This document shows, piece after piece, positions 54,452 through 64,000 of a DNA stretch of 64,000 bases. Origin of the DNA: Bactericera cockerelli (Eukaryota; Arthropoda; Insecta; Hemiptera; Triozidae); assembly GCA_024516035.1 (NCBI GenBank), contig CM044962.1:1216864-1280863 (forward strand), read 5' to 3'. The number at the start of each line of letters is the position of its first letter. Within the stretch, counting starts at the first letter, position 1. The position numbers and the translations under genes are program-made. The notes below the pieces were generated by a model that was not told where the DNA came from, ran no database searches, and saw only the letters and a program-made list of their open reading frames with translations.

Positions 54452-55130
54452 CCATATTATGGTCTTGTGCATTCTATTTTGTCATATGGAATACTACTAT
54501 GGGGTCATACTACTGCTGCCAGGGACCTTTTTATATTACAGAAAAGAGCAGTACGCATTCGAGGTTCTGCTAAATATTTAGACCACGCAAGACCAGTTAG
54601 GAATACTTACAGTACCATCAATGTTCATACTGCAATGTCTACTTTACCTTAAGAAAAATTCGACCCAGTATGAAAACTTTGAAAATGTCCATAACTACAA
54701 CAAAAAAACAAAAAAAAAAAACAAAAAAAATTTGGTGCCAATTTTCCATAGAATAAACTCGGTTAGAAATGGAATAAATTATCATGGTGTATTATTTTTC
54801 AACAAACTATATATGTCCCTCAACCCGAGAACTGCCAAGTGCCATACCCTGCTTTTAAAATTAAAGTTGAAAATATCCTCCGTAATAACGCTTATTATTC
54901 CATATCTGAGTTCTTGTCTTTTGATTTGAGAGCTGACATGACATAGTGCTGTCCATTAACTGTAACAAGTGTAACATAATTATTCTAATCCTTAACCTAT
55001 GCTGTGATTTAGATAGATAGATATATTATATTTTAAGTTAATTTTAAGTATTTTTTGTTCTTTGTAAAACTGGCATGTGTAACAACTTTTATGTTGAGAA
55101 ACACGAAAAAAATAAAGATTTGAAAGCCAG
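54452..55130 (+). pseudogene. LINE 3' end (RT C-terminal region), 5'-truncated
   Basis: Plus-strand peptide SYGILLWGHTTAARDLFILQ and KRAVRIRGSAKYLDHARPV, then after a frameshift LYLKKNSTQYENFENVHNYN and a final segment, matches the region after the RT domain of Jockey/CR1-like LINEs. A 3' UTR with aataaagatttg follows near 55110. It is a different family from the LINE at 32.4 kb. Confidence 0.8.
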
Positions 55131-55966
55131 GTCACAGTAAAAATTAAAAAGAGTTTCTAAGTTCCTATCACAGTAAAAATTACTTTCAAGAAATTGTTCT
55201 GAATTGTGTATTAGGATTTAATAGTAAACGGGTTTCCGAAACATATCATATTTTTTACTATGGAAATTGGCCTTGACGGGAATTGATGTTTCATGATATT
55301 TACTTCCGAGAATATCGAATATTAGATATAGGAAGTAAAGTGTTAGTTTTTGTAACTTAATTATCATTTTTTGGTCCAATTTATGGTGTGGACATACTTT
55401 ACTTCAGGGCATTACTTCAGACCTTACTTCAGGGATTATGAGAAATACTAATGGTGCAGAATATACATAATATATATTGATAGTGGAAATAAAGTAATTT
55501 TTTTATAGCACTTGGCTATGTGAACCATTTACGAGGAAGTCTTGTGTCACATAATGGGAAGTGTATTTTTTTATAATAGCTAAGGGAAAAAATCAGGAAA
55601 GTTATTTTTGGGGGTTTGGAGAGTTTTTATGTAGCCACTAAGGGTAATTACTATCGATGAGAGAGTCACAAAAAGAATATTTTTTTCTTCTTCCTATTAT
55701 TTTATTTATTTTTATTTGTTTACACTTTTTTTTACAAATCAATCAACAACAACAAATTAATAACAATATTTAAAAAAAACATAGAATTATGTACAAAAAA
55801 AGAACATTATTAATTTTTAATTACAATTGTACTGTAATCCGGGGCGAAGTTAATGCCTTAGGCATTTTCTGCCACGTACTCATTCTCCTATTAGGCACTT
55901 TAACCAATGTCTGCTTAAGACTTGATCGTGAGATATAATGATGTATTAAAAAAAAAAAAAAAAAAA
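55131..55966. other. Intergenic, ending in a 19-base A run
   Basis: 55300-55370 echoes the dispersed block of 17620. 55840-55930 resembles a fragment seen at 36420-36490 in reverse ('ccggggcgaagtta'). A19 at 55948-55966 directly precedes the retrotransposon and was probably its target. Confidence 0.6.
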
Positions 55967-56350
55967 GTCATTCCCTTAGCAACCGTTGTTTGTGCTGTGT
56001 TCTTTTTGATTTCTCCGCAAAATTTGTCTAGAGAAAGCGAAAAATCAAATTATTGAACAGTTTTTATAACTTTTGGACTTTTTAAAAGCCATTTTCTTGT
56101 GTTTTTCTTCATATTAGTGCTAATTTGAACGCATAAAGTGTCCTTTTAAGAATTTGCCCTTTTTCTTAAAGTTCGTGTGATTTAGAGTGACGTCACTGTC
56201 ATTACGTCATAACTATTTGAACATTTGTTGATTAGAATTTTCATTTTAGCCACTCACTTTTTTGTGGAATAAATACTTCTAACTTTTCGTTTTGCCTGTG
56301 TGTCAGCTGACACCATGGGCTGTTGATAGGTTGCTAAGCAACTCATCACG

Positions 56351-57922
56351 ATGGGCGACGGGTCTGATGGTGACCCCGGCGGGGGAAAACCGCCAAATAT
56401 TCAAACTGACATGGAAATAGAAAACACTGCGAATACTCAAAATGGAAACACCTTGGAACAAAGTAATAATAGTAACACTTCAGACACTCAAAACACTCAA
56501 AACACTGAACATTCAAAAAACACTTCCGAGCCTCCTGAGAAGAAAGCCTTGCTGTATAATGCCGGAATGAGATGTGACACCTACAAGTTGATCATCCAAA
56601 TGAAACCAAATCCAACTCCATCTATCAATGTCGGTTCTAAGCGTCCTTATAGCTACATCAAAGGTCTTGTTCTTTCAAAATTACTTGCTGAAATTACAAA
56701 TAAAAGTCCTGACATCCTTGAAATGAGAAGATTAAATCGTAGCAAGTTCCTGGTTGTTTGTGCCACGTCCAAGTGCGCAAATTCAATTGTTGAGAGTGAA
56801 AAGATGAAGCAGCAGTTCGTGGCTTTCATCCCTGGGAACTATGTGTCGCGCGCCGCGGTGGTCCGAGATGTCGATCTGGAGATAACCGAGCAAGAGATTC
56901 GGGACAATATTGATACGGGGGATTTTAAAATAATTCACATGCAAAGGTTAAATAGGAAAACTTTTGTTGAGGGAGTAGCTACATATGTACCTACATCTAC
57001 TCTTAAGATAGTATTTGAAGGTCAAGATATGCCTAATTATGTTTATTTGTGGTACTCTAGACTTCCTTGTGAGCCTTTTATTCAGAACCCTATTCAGTGT
57101 TTTAGTTGTTTCAGATTTGGACACATCACAAAAGCCTGCAAAAATAATAAGTTATGTAACAAATGCTACCAAGAGATGCACGACAATGAGCATATATGTA
57201 ACCTGACTGATATCAAGTGCTTAAACTGCGGTGGAATGCATAATTCCAACAGCAAGTTATGCCCTGAGTACGAACGACAAAAAAATATAAAGTTGCTGAT
57301 GAGTACCCGTAGCCTCTGCTTCCCCGAGGCCGACGCTTTGCTTCCCAAGGAAAGAGATTCTTACTCCGTCCGTACTAAGAATTCATTTGCTGTACTTCAA
57401 ACCTCAGGAAATGAAACATTAAACAACGTAAGTAATCACTATAATAGTGAATATCCTGCACTAAAATCTAACCAGCCTAATCGCAGAACTTTCGATCGCT
57501 ATGTGCCTCCTCCTCTATCTAATATAAACAGGCCTCCCAAGAGAAAAACCGAGGACTCTAATTATAAACGTGAAAAATATTCTATCCAAAATAAAAAAAA
57601 TAGAAATTTATTTGAGAAAATGACTCAAATAACTAAGCCTGAGACACATTACAAAGACAATGAAATTTCAAAAATGATTTACGTAGGCTGTGAAGATAAT
57701 AAAATTGATAAAGCTAATAAGGAAAATGAAAAATGGTTGAACCTCTCGCAGCAACCCGAGATTCAGTTTAGTGGAGACTCCACTATGACGAATACAGGTG
57801 CCCAAATGTCTTCTCCAGTGATAATTAATTACAATACTAAAGACCAGCATTTTAACCAGCAGACTACAAGTTCGCGTACGGGTATGGACTACCAAGAGAT
57901 TGGTAGCCCACACCTAGGATAA
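56351..57922 (+). CDS. ORF1 gag-like protein with zinc knuckles (523 aa)
   Basis: RNA-binding structural protein of the retrotransposon, which packages element RNA with ORF2 product. The N-terminal 70 residues are Asn/Thr-rich. A conserved middle region (about 75-235) follows. Zinc knuckles lie at about 245-310: CFSCFRFGHITKAC (CX2CX4HX4C), CNKCYQEMHDNEHIC and CLNCGGMHNSNSKLC. The C-terminal third is polar and Lys/Asn-rich. The frame is intact. The start at 56351 follows a short leader, gttgctaagcaactcatcacg, containing a small inverted repeat (gttgcttagcaac-like) immediately upstream of the ATG. Confidence 0.9.
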   Translation: MGDGSDGDPGGGKPPNIQTDMEIENTANTQNGNTLEQSNNSNTSDTQNTQNTEHSKNTSEPPEKKALLYNAGMRCDTYKLIIQMKPNPTPSINVGSKRPYSYIKGLVLSKLLAEITNKSPDILEMRRLNRSKFLVVCATSKCANSIVESEKMKQQFVAFIPGNYVSRAAVVRDVDLEITEQEIRDNIDTGDFKIIHMQRLNRKTFVEGVATYVPTSTLKIVFEGQDMPNYVYLWYSRLPCEPFIQNPIQCFSCFRFGHITKACKNNKLCNKCYQEMHDNEHICNLTDIKCLNCGGMHNSNSKLCPEYERQKNIKLLMSTRSLCFPEADALLPKERDSYSVRTKNSFAVLQTSGNETLNNVSNHYNSEYPALKSNQPNRRTFDRYVPPPLSNINRPPKRKTEDSNYKREKYSIQNKKNRNLFEKMTQITKPETHYKDNEISKMIYVGCEDNKIDKANKENEKWLNLSQQPEIQFSGDSTMTNTGAQMSSPVIINYNTKDQHFNQQTTSSRTGMDYQEIGSPHLG

Positions 57923-58039
57923 TGATGTGATATTTTAATCTTTTTTTTTATATAATTATGTAACTTACCCGTTACATTAAAATAGTTCTACATTTTAAAT
58001 AGCTTTTACCAATTTTTAATTTTTATTTATTTATTTTAA

Positions 58040-61000
58040 ATGACAAATACTACAAATAATATGTCTCTTGACAGTATTATTCAGTGGAATATAAACGGGT
58101 TTAAAAATAAAAAAGATGAATTGAATGTTATTATGAAAGATAATTTACCTGTCGCCTTTGCCATACAGGAAACACATCTCCTACCTAAAGATCCAGTTAC
58201 ATTCACCAATTATCAAGTTTTTCGTCAGGACTTCAGTTCCGGTCAGATAGCTTGCGGCGGTGTCATGATTCTAGTACACAACTCCTGCCATGCACAACTC
58301 ATCAGTACTAATCATTCAAGTAATTTACAAGTGATTGTGGTACGTATTACTTGTAATAAACTTAAGCAAGATGTTACACTATGTAATGTGTACGTTCGCC
58401 CTGGCAACAGTAGCAGCATCGTGAAAGAAGCTGAATTTTCTCAATTGATATCTCAGCTAAGTCAACCTTATATACTTTGTGGTGATATGAATGCTCATCA
58501 TTACCTTTGGGGAAGCGAGAAAGTGGACACTCGCGGCAAAGAAATTGAAAAATTTATAAATTTGAATGATATATACCTACTCAATACTGGGTCTCCCACA
58601 CATTTGAATAATTCCTATGGTACCCTATCAGCCATTGATCTCACCTTCACATCACTTTCCTTAGCCACTGAACTAACTTGGTCTACCTGTGAAGACACGC
58701 ACTCTTCTGATCATTTTCCAATTATTATTCAATTACATTTACATCAAGATTCAGGCTATACTGATACCAGATGGTTATTCAGTAAAGGAAAATGGGATCA
58801 ATATCAATCTCTGATAAAATTTCACTTGAGGTCAGAGTGTTCACCCTTTACATCAGTTGACAATATTGATGAGATATTTTTAATTATGAATCAGAATATT
58901 TTAGATGCCGCTGACAAGACTATCCCTAAATTTCATATGCTACCTAAGAAAAAGTATACTCCGTGGTGGAATAATGAAATAAAAGATCTCATTAAACGGA
59001 GGAAAAAATGTTTAAGAACCTACAAAAGAAATCCAGTACCCATTAATTTCATTGAATATAAAAAACTAAGAGCTCAAGTTCGACTGAAAATTAAGGAGAG
59101 CAAAAAAAAGAGTTGGATTAATCTTATGGATACGATGAAATACAACTTAGATAGTAAAACCATGTGGGATCATATGAAACGTTTCAAAGGTAAAAGGACC
59201 TTTAGTTCGATTCCAGCACTTCTGAATGATGAGGGAGAAAAAATTAAAGATCAGGATGAAATGGCTAATATGTTGGCTAATCACTACCGTGATATTTCGG
59301 CAGATAATATGTATTGTGCCAGTTTTAGATCATATAAGAAAGTGAAGGAATCTCAACCTATTGATCCTGGTCTTGGTAACTATCCTGAATCCAATTTACC
59401 ATTCACAATACACGAACTGAAATTCGCTTTAAAAGGCTGCAAATCGTATGCTTGTGGTCCTGATAGAATCAGCTATCCCATGCTTATTAATCTGCCAGAA
59501 GCCGCACTAGAATTTTTACTTAAAATATTCAATATTATTTGGTTGAATGGGCTTTTTCCTGAGTCATGGAAAGCCTCCTACATTGTGCCAGTACTGAAGC
59601 CTGGTAAGAACCCCCTTGACACTGCCTCATACCGACCGATCGCTTTGATGAGTTGTTCCTGTAAAATATTCGAGAAGATGATAAATAAAAGGCTAACGTG
59701 GATATTAGATACTTTCCATCTTATCAGCGACTTTCAAAGCGGATCAAGGAAAATGAGATCAACTGTTGATAATTTAATAATACTAGAAGATGAAATTAGT
59801 AAATCTATTCAGAACAGACAGATTACTGCTGCAATAGTACTGGACATTGAAACCGCGTACAACAGAGTATGGGGAAGAAAAGTATTAAATAAATTAGCAG
59901 AGTGGAAAATAGGAGGACCTCTCTTTCAGTACTTATACCACTTTCTTAGAAACAATTATATTATTGTCAAATCTAATAAATTTCATTATTCTTCTCTGAT
60001 TCAGATTGAGAACGGAATTAAACAGGGTTCCTCGCTGAGCTGTAGCATATTCAGCATTGCGACATGTGACTTAGCTGATAACCTGCACCCTTCAGTGAAG
60101 CATGTCATGTATGTGGACGACTTCGGAATATTTATATCGGGAAAGGATGTTGAATCTGTACAGCAGCCTCTTCAAGAGTCGCTGAAAAGTCTTCAAGCCT
60201 GGACAAGGACAAATGGTTTAGATTTTTCTGCATCTAAAACATGCGGTTTGATTTTTAGTAGATGCCATAAACAAAAAACTCGACCACCTCCATTACGATT
60301 CAAGGATCGACACATCAATTTTGTTCAATCTGTGAAATGGCTAGGTATAATACTTGATAGTCGATTTTCTTTTGATCAACACATCAAATACATTAAATCT
60401 AAAAGTCTAAAAGCACTCAATATCTTAAAAATATTATCACATTCAGTGTGGGGATTAAATAGAAAATTATTATTACGACTGTATCAAGCTTATGTCCGCC
60501 CTATTTTAGATTATGGCTGTGTGTTGTACAGCTCTGCTTCTGACTCATGCATATCAAAGTTGGAACCTGTGCAAAATGCAGCTCTTCGATGTATCACTGG
60601 AGGTTTTCGATCATCACCGGTTGTAAGCTTACAGGCGGAATCCGGACAGATGCCACTCAAGTATAGAAGACAAGCCCTTATTATTAATTATACTTCAAAA
60701 TTAAAATGTAATCCTGATAACCCGGCCTTCCACCTAGTATTTTCAGATGATCCTACCCTGTTAACCATGTCTGATAGGAAACCCCTGCCGCTAGCTGCTA
60801 GAATAAATAAAATTGAAAATTTTCCGATACGTGAACTAAAATGTGTAAAGGTGATTAAGCATAATCCCCCGTGGACTCTAGTAATACCGGAAGTTGGATT
60901 TCTTTTTAAACGCCAGAAGGAAAGTATATCACACACTGAATGTACTCAAAAATTTCTTGAATATCAGAATGAAAATAAGGAATATCTTCCTTGCTTTACA

Positions 61001-61813
61001 GACGGTTCTAAATACGATGATTCAACAACTTGTGCTTTTACATTTAAAAATGAAGCACACAAGATTAAACTCAGTTCCATATCCTCTGTATTTTCTGCTG
61101 AAATGTTCGCCCTATTTTATTGTCTGAAATATATCTATGATAAAACACATCAGCCCAAGCTAAAGTTTGTAATATATTCCGATTCAAAAAGTGCACTCGA
61201 ATGTATTCAGCAAGTTTTCCCAAAGAACCCAATCTGTATTAATATACGAACCGTACTGATTCAACTTCAAGAGGAGCGCGGAGTGGAAGTCAAGTTCACC
61301 TGGATACCCGGTCACCTCGGCATAGCCGGTAATGTCCGTGCTGACTCTGCTGCTCGGGCCGCTCATGTTTTTTACGACAATATGTACTTGTCCGTTACAT
61401 CAGATGACATCAAGAGTGCTCATAAAAATATAACTCTAAACGAATGGAAAAATGTATGGCAGTTGATTTCAATTCATAATAAGTTGAAAAGAGTAAAAGA
61501 AGATGTTCATCTATGGCCAACCTCAAATCGTCATAACAGAAAAGAAGAAGTTGTTATATCTAGACTAAGAATTGGGCACACGGCTCTGACTCATAAATAT
61601 TTATTAGATAGGGTAGACCCTCCCTTGTGCACAGTCTGTAATGTCCTCATTACTGTTAAACATATTCTATCTGAATGTCCGGCTCTGGAAGTTTACAGGA
61701 AAAAAGTAGGATTCACTTCTAATTCTTTGAAGGTCATCTTATCTAATGAAAATAATAATTCTGATAAGGTTATTCGATTTCTCAGAATGGCTAAAATATT
61801 TAGTCAAATTTAA
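58040..61813 (+). CDS. ORF2 endonuclease / reverse transcriptase / RNase H polyprotein (1257 aa)
   Basis: APE-type endonuclease at about 10-235: QWNINGFKNK, AIQETHL, CGDMNAHH, SAIDLTFTS and SSDHFPI supply the expected N, E, D/N, D and H residues. The RT at about 470-770 has YRPIALMSCSCKIFEKMINK, motif A (VLDIETAYNRVWG), motif B (IKQGSSLSCSIFSI) and motif C (MYVDDFGIF, near 690). RNase H at about 985-1110 has FTDGSKYDD, SAEMFALFYCLKYI, YSDSKSALECI and PGHLGIAGNVRADSAAR, retaining all four acidic positions. A terminal CX2CX7HX4C knuckle (CTVCNVLITVKHILSEC) follows. All catalytic residues appear present, so this copy may be active or very young. It nicks target DNA and reverse-transcribes its own RNA at the nick. 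Confidence 0.95.
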   Translation: MTNTTNNMSLDSIIQWNINGFKNKKDELNVIMKDNLPVAFAIQETHLLPKDPVTFTNYQVFRQDFSSGQIACGGVMILVHNSCHAQLISTNHSSNLQVIVVRITCNKLKQDVTLCNVYVRPGNSSSIVKEAEFSQLISQLSQPYILCGDMNAHHYLWGSEKVDTRGKEIEKFINLNDIYLLNTGSPTHLNNSYGTLSAIDLTFTSLSLATELTWSTCEDTHSSDHFPIIIQLHLHQDSGYTDTRWLFSKGKWDQYQSLIKFHLRSECSPFTSVDNIDEIFLIMNQNILDAADKTIPKFHMLPKKKYTPWWNNEIKDLIKRRKKCLRTYKRNPVPINFIEYKKLRAQVRLKIKESKKKSWINLMDTMKYNLDSKTMWDHMKRFKGKRTFSSIPALLNDEGEKIKDQDEMANMLANHYRDISADNMYCASFRSYKKVKESQPIDPGLGNYPESNLPFTIHELKFALKGCKSYACGPDRISYPMLINLPEAALEFLLKIFNIIWLNGLFPESWKASYIVPVLKPGKNPLDTASYRPIALMSCSCKIFEKMINKRLTWILDTFHLISDFQSGSRKMRSTVDNLIILEDEISKSIQNRQITAAIVLDIETAYNRVWGRKVLNKLAEWKIGGPLFQYLYHFLRNNYIIVKSNKFHYSSLIQIENGIKQGSSLSCSIFSIATCDLADNLHPSVKHVMYVDDFGIFISGKDVESVQQPLQESLKSLQAWTRTNGLDFSASKTCGLIFSRCHKQKTRPPPLRFKDRHINFVQSVKWLGIILDSRFSFDQHIKYIKSKSLKALNILKILSHSVWGLNRKLLLRLYQAYVRPILDYGCVLYSSASDSCISKLEPVQNAALRCITGGFRSSPVVSLQAESGQMPLKYRRQALIINYTSKLKCNPDNPAFHLVFSDDPTLLTMSDRKPLPLAARINKIENFPIRELKCVKVIKHNPPWTLVIPEVGFLFKRQKESISHTECTQKFLEYQNENKEYLPCFTDGSKYDDSTTCAFTFKNEAHKIKLSSISSVFSAEMFALFYCLKYIYDKTHQPKLKFVIYSDSKSALECIQQVFPKNPICINIRTVLIQLQEERGVEVKFTWIPGHLGIAGNVRADSAARAAHVFYDNMYLSVTSDDIKSAHKNITLNEWKNVWQLISIHNKLKRVKEDVHLWPTSNRHNRKEEVVISRLRIGHTALTHKYLLDRVDPPLCTVCNVLITVKHILSECPALEVYRKKVGFTSNSLKVILSNENNNSDKVIRFLRMAKIFSQI

Positions 61814-62149
61814 TTTTGACTTTCTTTCATTGAAATTTTCAATTATTCTTTATTGTATATATTCTAATGGATACATACATACGTATATATTTCCCTTTTT
61901 TAAATTAATTTCTCTACTTTATATATTTGTTTATTTACTTTTAATACTATTTTGTTCACTTATCTTTTATACTATTGTCAATGATGTAAAACAATCGGAG
62001 TTCTTGATCCAATACTTGTAATTACCTTTAACTTATTATATTTTTAATTATTTTATTTTAAATTTTATTTGTGTGTTGCGCTTTGCAACCAAGTAATTGG
62101 AGGAGCAAGGACTCTGATTGTTAAGTCTCCTCTGTAAATAAATATCAAT

Positions 62150-62177
<28 letters not shown>

Positions 62178-62180
<3 letters not shown>

Positions 62181-62320
62181 ATCATATTTGTGTTCATCAC
62201 TTTCGCGATATCACAACTACTCAAACTCGCTTTACTAAATCTTGGCTGAAACCTGAGACTTGAACCACCGACCTCCAGGTTACAAGTCCGCCGCCTTATC
62301 TAGCTACTGAGGTCGGTTAT
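62178..62320 (-). mobile_element. SINE family S5 (minus), right flank of the retrotransposon
   Basis: Reverse S5 beginning at the first base after the poly(A) of the I-group element. The head is at the right (tccaggttacaagtccgccg). Confidence 0.85.
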
Positions 62321-63102
62321 ATAATGATCTAATAATTACCTAGTTGAGAAAGTACATGGAAAAGAAGATTTTAGATCTATTATCGGATGTAAAATTGTCT
62401 TTCGTCATAAATTGATAGGTACCTACGTTTGGATAATCTCCCTCTTTTCACATGCCTGTTATAAAGAAAATTCATGTTTCTATCCCGTTATACATAGAGA
62501 AATAAACTTGTAATATTTATTAAATAAAATATCCCACTTCTCACAGTTTTACCTTCTCAGTTAGTATTAATTATTTTTCGCAAAGTGTTGATTCTTAATC
62601 ATGGATTACAGCTAAAGTAAATATTTATGTAATCTGAAGCTTTTGTACGAACTTTTTTGTCCAATTTCAGTTTATATAGATTTTTTTTTGCCAAAAAGCT
62701 TTTAACTATAGTTAATCTATGTGAAAATCTAAAAACTAATGTAACCTTCAAGTGACTTATAGAATTTCATTGTGAAAATAATTTAAACTGGGGCTGAATG
62801 AAATTTAATAAACTATCCACAATATATAGAAATATATTTTTTGAAAATTATTCTAGAAATTTAGTTTTTTTTTCCAAGACCTACCCATTAAAGTTAATTG
62901 TGGAAATAACACAAACAACAATTTAAAAATAAATCTACAGTAAAATTAAAAATAGATAACTATAATGTATGCCTACTAGAAATTTGATGAAATAAGTAGG
63001 TATTATCTATAATATCTTATATTTTGTGTTTCCTTGTTCGGATATCTACTAAGAGAACTCTCAAGAGAATAAATGAATAAATCCTAAAACTATCAAAACT
63101 TC
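62321..63102. other. AT-rich intergenic stretch
   Basis: No gene or recognised repeat. A run of about 15 G occurs just downstream at 63132-63146 with cccccc near 63158-63163. Confidence 0.6.
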
Positions 63103-63225
63103 ATGCTGTGGCGTTGCCAGGATTTCATTTGGGGGGGGGGGGGGGTCCAGTTGGGACCCCCCCCTGGCTACCCCACTGCCTTGAGGCAAATAGTTGGTGA
63201 AAATAATGAATCGAAGTTTTATTTT

Positions 63226-63640
63226 CATTATCCTCCTTGGTCTAGCGGTAGCATGCGCGACTTGATTCCAGGTGACCCGGGTTCGGATACCGGCGGGGTC
63301 GGAGTTTTTTCGGCTACTTTGGATGTCGGGGCCTACCCTAGCCTCGTGAGGACATTTGGGGTAGTTATAGAGTGGGCAACGACCAGTGGTAGCATTACGA
63401 GATAGACATTGGATTATGATGTTTGGTTCGAGGTATAATACAGAACACTAGTACTCGTAATGTCGGTGCTACCCTCTAAAAATCGTGACATTTGAATTTT
63501 TGAATTATCATATTTGTGTTAATCACTTTCGTCATATCACAACTGCTGAAAATCGATTTACTAATTATATATACGCTGAAAGCAGGACTTGAACCAGCGA
63601 CCTCCAGGTTATAAGTCCGCCGCCGTATCGAGTGACATAA
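63226..63640. mobile_element. tRNA-like SINE S11 (plus) then SINE S5 (minus)
   Basis: 63226-63490: head ccttggtctagcggtagcat and ccgggttcggataccggcgg; the body is laid out like S1 ('gcctacc..agcctcgtgagga', 'caacgaccagtggtagcatt') but diverged. 63504-63640: S5 in reverse. Confidence 0.78.
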
Positions 63641-63710
63641 TAACACAGATAACTAAGCCTTTATCTTCTCTTTTATTTATTTTTTCTTAACCTACACTTG
63701 AAACTTCCAG

Positions 63711-64000
63711 TGGCGGCATTTATTCGTCTGGTGTGGGGTCCTGACTGGACAGGCTCCATAACCAGCCATTCGAAAGCGAAGGACCACATTCCTGCTAACG
63801 CCTTAGACACAATGGACCAAGTCCGTGCATATGTAGATGATCAAGCCACCTTGAGCAGAGACAACCAAATAAGTAGAGGATCACTCCGAATGTTCGACTC
63901 GGGAACTTTGAGATACGACAAGACAAGAAATGACCTCTTCCAGAGTTTGGATCAAAGTTTGAGCAAGGAACCAAATCATTTGGAGCAAGCCCTGTTGTCT
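63711..64000 (+). CDS. Probable exon of an unidentified gene, cut by the window edge
   Basis: A pyrimidine-rich tract with cttaacc and a CAG (63708-63710) precede 290 bases that stay open in one frame to the window end (first full codon at 63713, entry phase 1). The peptide includes AAFIRLVWGPDWTGSITSH, MDQVRAYVDDQATLSRDNQ, SRGSLRMFDSGTLRYDK and a polar end. Base composition is richer in GC than the flank. I do not recognise the family. Confidence 0.5.

Larger units (their letters stand above)
55967..62177 (+). mobile_element. Full-length I-group non-LTR retrotransposon
   Basis: About 384 bp of 5' UTR, ORF1 (56351-57922), a 117-bp spacer, ORF2 (58040-61813), a 3' UTR with AATAAA-like words (aaataaatatcaataaa) and A28 at 62150-62177. 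Both frames are open from end to end. Target duplication cannot be read because the insertion lies between A runs. RNase H after RT and a three-knuckle ORF1 point to the I group (I, LOA, Nimbus-like); the exact clade needs a tree. Confidence 0.93.

Noticed and set aside
60688..60936. Minus-strand frames within the retrotransposon ORF2
   Set aside because: They are shadows of the intact 1257-codon plus-strand frame.

Overview
The window is animal nuclear DNA, almost certainly from an insect. It has split genes with GT-AG introns of 0.4-6 kb, a chemosensory-protein-like gene (an arthropod family), and a very dense, layered load of SINEs, MITEs, LINEs and mariner. A hemipteran-type genome is my guess; the sequence alone does not fix the species. 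Coding exons are GC-rich islands in AT-rich repeats.

Layout: (1) 1.4-13.2 kb, + strand: a complete nine-exon gene for a BTB-BACK-PHR protein of the BTBD1/BTBD2 type. Its exon lengths sum to 1620 nt in one open frame (539 aa). An isolated exon-like segment lies on the minus strand in one of its introns (7.4-7.6 kb). (2) 16.4-28.3 kb, +: a chemosensory-protein (CSP/OS-D)-like gene, probably three coding exons, with three single-base frame breaks. (3) 31-34.6 kb: a transposase fragment, an internally deleted mariner and a 5'-truncated CR1/L2-like LINE. (4) 34.9-41.5 kb (+) and 45.7-48.4 kb (-): two convergent, intron-containing paralogs encoding secreted-looking proteins whose C-termini resemble the FP (FP25K-like) fold. 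(5) 49.4-53 kb: a CA-microsatellite-bearing repeat and a 2.1-kb foldback element with arms of about 770 bp. (6) 56-62.2 kb (+): an apparently intact I-group non-LTR retrotransposon with gag-like ORF1 and EN-RT-RNaseH ORF2. (7) 63.7 kb to the edge: the start of another probable exon.

The most unusual signal is in the BTBD gene. Several of its exon/intron junctions have become tandem arrays. The exon-4 acceptor is repeated 6 times at an exact 33-bp period, and every copy keeps the frame open. The exon-5 donor is repeated 34 times in 36/37-bp units, and use of any copy but the first meets TGA at once. The exon-6 end plus donor is present three times, separated by CA repeats. A degenerate copy of the exon-7 acceptor lies 115 bp upstream of the real one. 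Each array spans the junction itself.

The rest is mostly short retroposons. I recognise about eleven SINE-like families (labelled S1-S11 here), including one with a 5S-rRNA-like head (S7), and several MITE families (piggyBac-like, hAT-like and two unclassified). Many are nested, which gives relative insertion ages. Coordinates of dispersed repeats are approximate to about 10-20 bp.
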